Shown here piece by piece: positions 59,170-64,000 of a DNA stretch of 64,000 bases. The translations under genes and the position numbers were made by a program. The stretch spans positions 558,001 through 622,000 of the forward strand of contig JAHHIG010000002.1 in the NCBI GenBank assembly GCA_019358895.1, given 5' to 3'. The notes under the pieces were generated by a model. It was not told where the DNA came from and did not search any database. It worked only from the letters and a program-made list of their open reading frames with translations. The DNA is from Tildeniella nuda ZEHNDER 1965/U140. Its GTDB lineage: Bacteria; Cyanobacteriota; Cyanobacteriia; Leptolyngbyales; Leptolyngbyaceae. Positions within the stretch are counted from its first letter, which is position 1, and each line of letters starts with the position of its first letter.

Positions 59170-60282
59170 CTAGCGCTTGACCGCACCTGCAGTCGCTGCA
59201 CCCGCAGTCGCTCCGCCAATGAGCCGCTGAATTTCATCGGGGCGGGATGTTTTCGACATCGCGGCTTCAAAGGAAATCAGACCCGCTTTGTACTGATCAG
59301 CAAGCACCTTTTCTAGAGTTTGCATACCGAGCTTGCCACCCGTTTGAATCGCTGAGTAGATCTGAGCCGTTTTGCCTTCTCGAATCAGGTTAGAGATGGC
59401 AGGCGTGATGATCATAATTTCCTGTGCCATTACTCGCCCATATTCGCCTGGTTTGGGGTTCTTCTTGGGTACGAGGGTTTGGCTAAAGACCGCGACTAGC
59501 GAGTTGGACAACTGGACTCTTACCTGGGTCTGCCGCTCGGAGGGAAACACGTCGATCATCCGGTCAACAGTTTGAGAGGCTGAACTGGTATGCAGGGTAC
59601 CAAAGACCAGGTGTCCCGTTTCAGCCGCAGAGATGGCGAGGGAGATCGTTTCCAGGTCGCGCATCTCACCCACAAGTACGATGTCAGGATCTTCACGCAG
59701 AGCGGCTTTGAGCGCGTTGGCAAAACTTTTGGTGTCTTCACCCAACTGCCGCTGGTGTACCAGACTTTTGATGGGTTCGTAGACAAATTCGATCGGGTCT
59801 TCGATCGTCAAAATATGTTCGGCACGGGTGCGATTGATCAGGTCGATCATAGCAGCCAGGGTTGTGGTTTTACCTGAACCAGTCGGTCCAGTCACCAGAA
59901 TCAGTCCTCTGGGCTTCTCGGTCATATCGCGGACGACATCGGGCAGACCGAGTTTCTCAAAGTTAGGGATTTTGGAGCTGAGTGCTCTGAGGCAAGCGGC
60001 GTAGGTGCCCCGGTCTTTGTAGACGTTGACACGGAAGCGGGCTAAGCCTCGTACGCCATAGGAGCAGTCAAGCTCCCAGTTTTGCTCCAGGTTTTTACGC
60101 TGCGTGTTGTTGAGCATACTGAAGATCAGTCGCTGACATTCTTCAGCGGTGAGTGACTGGTCGCCGATCGGCTGCAAGTGACCGCTGATGCGAAAGTAAG
60201 GGGGCAGACCAGCGGTTAAGTGCAGGTCGGAGCCGCCCATTTCAATCAACTGCTCCATCAGGTCTTCAATCATCAACTCCAT
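59170..60282 (-). CDS. pilT: Pilus retraction ATPase PilT
   Basis: The 370-residue protein begins MELMIEDLMEQLIEMGGSDL. Motifs of GspE-type ATPases are clear: Walker A LILVTGPTGSGKTTTLAAMI (about 128), Asp box EHILTIEDPIEFVYEP, Walker B ALREDPDIVLVGEMRDLETI (about 193), and the His box TGHLVFGTLHTSS. The PilT-specific ending AMSKTSRPDEIQRLIGG contains the retraction-specific region, followed by an Ala/Gly tail (ATAGAATAGA-like). PilT disassembles pili for twitching and phototaxis. It lies between pilB and pilC on the same strand, 181 bases after pilB and 260 bases before pilC. Confidence 0.94.
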   Translation of the reverse strand: MELMIEDLMEQLIEMGGSDLHLTAGLPPYFRISGHLQPIGDQSLTAEECQRLIFSMLNNTQRKNLEQNWELDCSYGVRGLARFRVNVYKDRGTYAACLRALSSKIPNFEKLGLPDVVRDMTEKPRGLILVTGPTGSGKTTTLAAMIDLINRTRAEHILTIEDPIEFVYEPIKSLVHQRQLGEDTKSFANALKAALREDPDIVLVGEMRDLETISLAISAAETGHLVFGTLHTSSASQTVDRMIDVFPSERQTQVRVQLSNSLVAVFSQTLVPKKNPKPGEYGRVMAQEIMIITPAISNLIREGKTAQIYSAIQTGGKLGMQTLEKVLADQYKAGLISFEAAMSKTSRPDEIQRLIGGATAGAATAGAVKR

Positions 60283-60463
60283 GAGGCTTGCTCCTTTGAG
60301 GAATGGTTAGCGATTTGCCGATCGTGTGTGGTTGGTTAGGACGCGATCGCTCATTCAAGCAGTGCAAACAACTAGCAATCTAGTCTACCCATTCATTGTG
60401 CTTGAACCGTCAAGATTAAAGCGATCGGTTTTCGGTTACCATCAGCCAGAACGCAGCGGCGGC

Positions 60464-62464
60464 TTAATCCTGGAAGCGTGGGGTCATGCAGTAAGGGCAA
60501 TCGATCCACTCTTGCTTGAGATCGGCGCTACAGATGCGGCAACTCAACGAGGTTTTGCGCTTGGCTCTCAGTTCAGATTCTAAACCGGTGTCTGTAAAGG
60601 TAACGCGCTCAACTTCTTCAAGCGTGGTTTGACCAGTACGCACCAGGTTCAGGCTATACGCTAACAGCGTTTGCATACCTTCTTCTACCGCAATTTCTTT
60701 GATCGACTCGGTGGGAGCGCCCTGTGCAATCAAATTTTGCAGGCGTTCAGTCACGCGCATTACCTCATAGACACCGCAGCGTCCTTTGTAACCAGCGCCC
60801 CCACACTTTGCACACAGTTCCTTTTTCGATCGCGCTTCCTGAATCTCATTGGGCTGTAGCGTATTAGCCTTGTACAGGGTCAACTCACCATCGCGGGAAG
60901 CCGATAAACCAAAGCGTGCCAACTCTTCTCTGGAAGGCGTATAGGCTGTACAGCATTCACTGCAAACGCGTCGCATCAAGCGTTGCGCGACGACACCCAG
61001 CAGCGCACCGGAAACCATGAACGGTTCCACGCCCATTTCATCCAGACGAGCGATCGCCCCTGCGGCATCGTTGGTATGAAGAGTTGTCAGTACCAGGTGT
61101 CCCGTAAGGGCAGCTTCGATAGCGGTCTTAGCTGTTTCACGGTCACGGGTTTCACCCACCAGAATCACATCTGGATCTTGACGCAGAAAGGCTCTCAGGA
61201 TGGCGGCGAAGTCCATACCTTTCTCGCGGATCACCTGTACCTGAGTTAAACCGGGCAGCGAGTACTCAATGGGATCTTCGGCTGTGCTGATATTGACCCC
61301 TGGATCATTCCGCTCAGCCAGCGCCGAGTAGAGCGTCGTTGTTTTACCAGACCCGGTTGGACCCGTTACCAAAATCAAACCGAAGGGTCGCCGTACCATA
61401 TCTTGTACGATTTGGAGCGATTCTGGATCGGTGATTAGTTTGTCTAACCCTAGCTGTGTAGCAGAGTTGTCCAGAATCCGCAGCACGACCTTTTCACCAT
61501 AGCGACTGGGTAGCGTGTTGACCCGAAAATCGACTTTGCGACCGTCATAGATGCGCCGAATCCGTCCGTCTTGGGGTGCTCGACGCTCGGCAATATCAAG
61601 TTGAGCAATAATTTTGAAGCGAGCCGTCACCGATGGAATGATCTTTTTAGGAAACGGTTCGGGGAAGGGTTCTCGCAAGACTCCATCTTTGCGAAACCGT
61701 ACGCGCAGAAATTCTTCTTGCGGCTCAATGTGAATGTCAGAAACACCTTCTTGCAAGGCTCTAATCATAATCTTGTTGACGAGGGCAATAACGGGTGCAG
61801 CTTCTGCGTCAGCAACATCAAGGTTGGCATCGTTGTCTTCGGGCGCATCTTGCAAATCGAGATAGCCCAGCCCTTCAAGATCTTTGTTGACATCAACTTT
61901 TGACTGGTCTTCAAGCTGCTTCTCGCGCTTCTCTTTTTCGTCCAGGTACTGATTGATCAGGCGGCGATAATCTTCTACCGTAATCACGAGCCGCTGGAGC
62001 GCCAACCCTTGAGGACGCAATCGACGGTTCAGGTCATCCTGTGCTTGTAGATTATCTGGATCGACCATGGCAACCAGCACAAAGGGCGGCTGGTTATCGC
62101 TTTTGGAGAGAGGAACAAGACTGTAGCGGCGACAGAGGTCGATCGGAATGAGTGTATCAATCAACTCACTGACTTGAGTGCTTGTAATCTGGCTGACTTC
62201 GGGATCAAGTGATTCAACACCATAAAGAATCTTCAACTCAAAGAGCTGCTGCTTTTTGTACTGACGAAGCAGATCAGGCGGCAGCTGTTGCCCTGTGAGG
62301 GACTCCAATACGTCGATCAGCGCTCTACCAGACTTGCGGCTTTCGATGAGAGCCTGCTGCATCTGAGAGTTGTTGACATAGCCAGACTGAACTAGCTTGT
62401 TGCCAAACGGAGAGAAGTTATTCTGGACGACGAGCGCACGACGTTGAGAAGAGGAGTTAGTCAT
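60464..62464 (-). CDS. pilB: Pilus extension ATPase PilB
   Basis: The 666-residue protein has an N-terminal MshEN-type domain (KLVQSGYVNNSQMQQALIES, about 20-190) and a GspE core with Walker A LILVTGPTGSGKTTTLYSAL (about 371), Asp box, Walker B LRQDPDVILVGETRDRETAK and His box TGHLVLTTLHTNDA. The zinc motif pairs are in RRVCSECCTAY and LCAKCGGAGYKGRCG. Beyond the usual end it has an extra zinc-ribbon-like tail, LSCRICSADLKQEWIDCPYC, in the last about 27 residues, which may be a cyanobacterial feature. It drives pilus assembly. It is the first gene of the pilBTC transcript. Confidence 0.94.
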   Translation of the reverse strand: MTNSSSQRRALVVQNNFSPFGNKLVQSGYVNNSQMQQALIESRKSGRALIDVLESLTGQQLPPDLLRQYKKQQLFELKILYGVESLDPEVSQITSTQVSELIDTLIPIDLCRRYSLVPLSKSDNQPPFVLVAMVDPDNLQAQDDLNRRLRPQGLALQRLVITVEDYRRLINQYLDEKEKREKQLEDQSKVDVNKDLEGLGYLDLQDAPEDNDANLDVADAEAAPVIALVNKIMIRALQEGVSDIHIEPQEEFLRVRFRKDGVLREPFPEPFPKKIIPSVTARFKIIAQLDIAERRAPQDGRIRRIYDGRKVDFRVNTLPSRYGEKVVLRILDNSATQLGLDKLITDPESLQIVQDMVRRPFGLILVTGPTGSGKTTTLYSALAERNDPGVNISTAEDPIEYSLPGLTQVQVIREKGMDFAAILRAFLRQDPDVILVGETRDRETAKTAIEAALTGHLVLTTLHTNDAAGAIARLDEMGVEPFMVSGALLGVVAQRLMRRVCSECCTAYTPSREELARFGLSASRDGELTLYKANTLQPNEIQEARSKKELCAKCGGAGYKGRCGVYEVMRVTERLQNLIAQGAPTESIKEIAVEEGMQTLLAYSLNLVRTGQTTLEEVERVTFTDTGLESELRAKRKTSLSCRICSADLKQEWIDCPYCMTPRFQD

Positions 62465-63096
62465 AGCGGGTTGAAGAGGGTCTTCTGGTTTACTGAAATA
62501 TGCCCAAAAAGCTACAAGAAATCGCTAAGTAATACTTGCTTTCGACAAAAATTGCTCGATAAAGCAGACTAAGCACAGCTTCACCTGGCGTGATTAAGTT
62601 CAACACAATCAAGTTCAATCTGATCGAGCTACAACCTATGCAAGTTGAAATGAGTGTCGTGCAGTCAGTAATCAGCCATTAGCATAAGACGATGAGCGAT
62701 AAACTTCACTCATGATGATTCCATCAAAATTGTGCCTTTTAGCTTCCGACACGTAATGTCAGCGATCGCTTACATAGGCAAGTTTTATCTCGCTAAGTCT
62801 TAGCGAGATGGCTCAGCTTAACCTTTACTGTTCCAAATCATAGCCCCTACGGCTCAGTTCGTCAGACGTTTGGATCAGTTTGTTCACTCAAGCGGCTGCA
62901 TAACGACCAGTAGTGCGTTCGGCTAGCTTTATGCTCGGTAGGAGCTTACGTCATCCTGCGGCGCGGCATGATGTCAGGAGCGATCGCAGGTTTAGCTAAG
63001 CGCTAGTGATGGATTCTCGCCGTCGCTTCATTCTCAAAACGTATAGGATAAATCTGGTAGCCAACAAGCAGTCTTGAGGATTGGGATGAAAGCGCG
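62465..63096. promoter_or_regulatory. Divergent region pilB / grpE with a perfect palindrome
   Basis: This 632-base gap serves two divergent promoters. At 62787-62809 ATCTCGCTAAG-T-CTTAGCGAGAT forms an 11-base perfect inverted repeat around one T, without a U tract, so a protein-binding operator is more likely than a terminator. It lies about 320 bases upstream of pilB and 290 bases upstream of grpE. I see no CIRCE element. The remainder has no supported ORF. Confidence 0.45.
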
Positions 63097-63849
63097 ATGA
63101 TTGACGAAGAAAATCAGTATGAGAACGTACAAAGTTCAGCATCTGGCTCCTCAGAGAGTCCTTTGAACGCAGCGGATGCTGCTTCGCTAGAGGGTGGCTT
63201 TGCCGGAGAGCCAACGATCGATGTACCATCAGCGGCTCCCTTGAGTGATAGCGAGGGGACAATGCCCTTTACCGACGTGCCAGAAGTCGTTGTTGATCAA
63301 GCACCAGGAATAGCTGATCCGGTGGCGGTACTGGCAGAAAAGGACAATGAGATTAAACTTCTCAAGTCTCAGCTAGAAGAACGTTCCAACCAGTGTGTGC
63401 GGATTGCGGCTGACTTTGACAACTACCGCAAACGCACTCAACGAGAACGTGAGGACTTAGAACTGCAAGTAAAGTGCTCGACCATCAACGAGCTATTACC
63501 CGTGGTGGATAACTTTGAGCGGGCACGATCGCACATTAAGCCTCAAACGGAGCAAGAAACAACGATTCACAAAAGTTATCAGAGCGTTTACAAGCAATTG
63601 GTTGATTGTTTGAAACGCATTGGCGTTGCACCCATGCGCTCTGAGGGCAAAGAGTTTGACCCCAGCCTGCATGAAGCGGTCATGCGGCAGCCAACGGACG
63701 AACACCCCGAAGGTACGGTTATGGAGGAACTGGTGCGTGGCTATCTACTCGGCGATCGCGTGCTTCGCCATGCACTGGTAAAAGTTGCTGCTGCCCCAGA
63801 GCCCGTGATAACCTCGGAGGAGGCTGATCAGAGCGGTGCAGAAAACTAA
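63097..63849 (+). CDS. grpE: Nucleotide-exchange factor GrpE
   Basis: The 250-residue protein has an acidic, disordered N-terminus ([20 protein letters not shown] to about residue 85). The GrpE core has [40 protein letters not shown] (the long coiled-coil helix, about 105-130) and [20 protein letters not shown]. Its C-terminal beta domain has [20 protein letters not shown], then [20 protein letters not shown]. It releases ADP from DnaK so substrates can be freed and works with DnaJ. The N-terminal tail is longer than in E. coli, as usual in cyanobacteria. dnaK is expected next but lies beyond the window. Confidence 0.95.
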   Translation: MIDEENQYENVQSSASGSSESPLNAADAASLEGGFAGEPTIDVPSAAPLSDSEGTMPFTDVPEVVVDQAPGIADPVAVLAEKDNEIKLLKSQLEERSNQCVRIAADFDNYRKRTQREREDLELQVKCSTINELLPVVDNFERARSHIKPQTEQETTIHKSYQSVYKQLVDCLKRIGVAPMRSEGKEFDPSLHEAVMRQPTDEHPEGTVMEELVRGYLLGDRVLRHALVKVAAAPEPVITSEEADQSGAEN

Positions 63850-64000
63850 TTTTGCCGGATACGTTTAATTCCAAAGCTAATTTGGGAATGCTTGGAAGCA
63901 GAACCGTTGAGCGGTGTAACCACTGTAAGACATCGTTGCTCAGCAACGTTCATCGATAATCTAAGCATCGAAACTCACTTCACGTATTTTACCGCCACTT
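63850..64000. other. Intergenic region after grpE, window end
   Basis: The 151 bases contain no ORF or terminator with a clear T tract. This is probably the leader of a following chaperone gene such as dnaK, not visible here. Confidence 0.3.

Overview
The window comes from a cyanobacterium, most likely a filamentous or filamentous-derived beta-cyanobacterium. The HIP1 octamer GCGATCGC recurs throughout. The gene set is diagnostic: rpaA, the bicarbonate transporter pair sbtA-sbtB, a CcaA-type carboxysomal carbonic anhydrase, the flavodiiron pair flv3/flv1, a hetZ-like gene and a pilB-pilT-pilC cluster. The species cannot be fixed from this sequence alone.

Positions 1-12.6 kb are a decaying accessory region. 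It holds four insertion sequences with visible ends (IS5-like, IS4-like, IS200/IS605-like, ISKra4-like) and a 5'-truncated second IS5-type transposase. Between them lie broken genes: an acetyltransferase fused by deletion to an unrelated gene, an epimerase, a DNA methyltransferase tail, a degenerate recombinase, an SDR tail, a WD40 tail, and a plasmid-type HTH gene joined tail-to-tail to a frameshifted phage-type integrase. The only apparently whole genes here are one VOC protein, a Uma2 nuclease, a ribbon-helix-helix protein and the IS4-type transposase. The integrase lies just inside tRNA-Val(GAC), which marks the edge of this region.

Positions 12.6-37 kb are mostly core: an MFS exporter, a CNNM/HlyC membrane protein, tRNA-CAU, pyrE, larC, a TsaC-type tRNA-modification gene, hetZ, a cluster of a sensor kinase, a response regulator and a hybrid kinase, an acyltransferase placed directly after rpaA, a membrane glycosyltransferase and a cation:proton antiporter. 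Dispersed repeats occupy many gaps: heptamer arrays (one in frame inside larC), two families of miniature inverted-repeat elements, and a 21-bp tandem array of about 15 units.

Positions 36.7-38.5 kb are the most unusual part. A BrnT-type toxin-antitoxin module is flanked by two diverged copies of the same gene end. Next to it are two attC-like sites in opposite orientation, each behind a small gene. The GNAT gene has the full layout of an integron gene cassette, inserted at the stop codon of a carbonic anhydrase gene; no integrase of the IntI type is seen.

Positions 38.5-49.5 kb concentrate inorganic-carbon and photosynthetic electron-sink functions: a Tat-exported carbonic anhydrase, sbtA-sbtB, a Tab2-type RNA-binding protein, flv3/flv1 with two small coupled ORFs between them, and ccaA. 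The rest holds a peptidoglycan-binding protein, a transglutaminase-like protein, msrA, an rluB-rodZ-like pair, a CHASE2 Ser/Thr kinase, the pilBTC cluster with an unknown fourth gene, and grpE.
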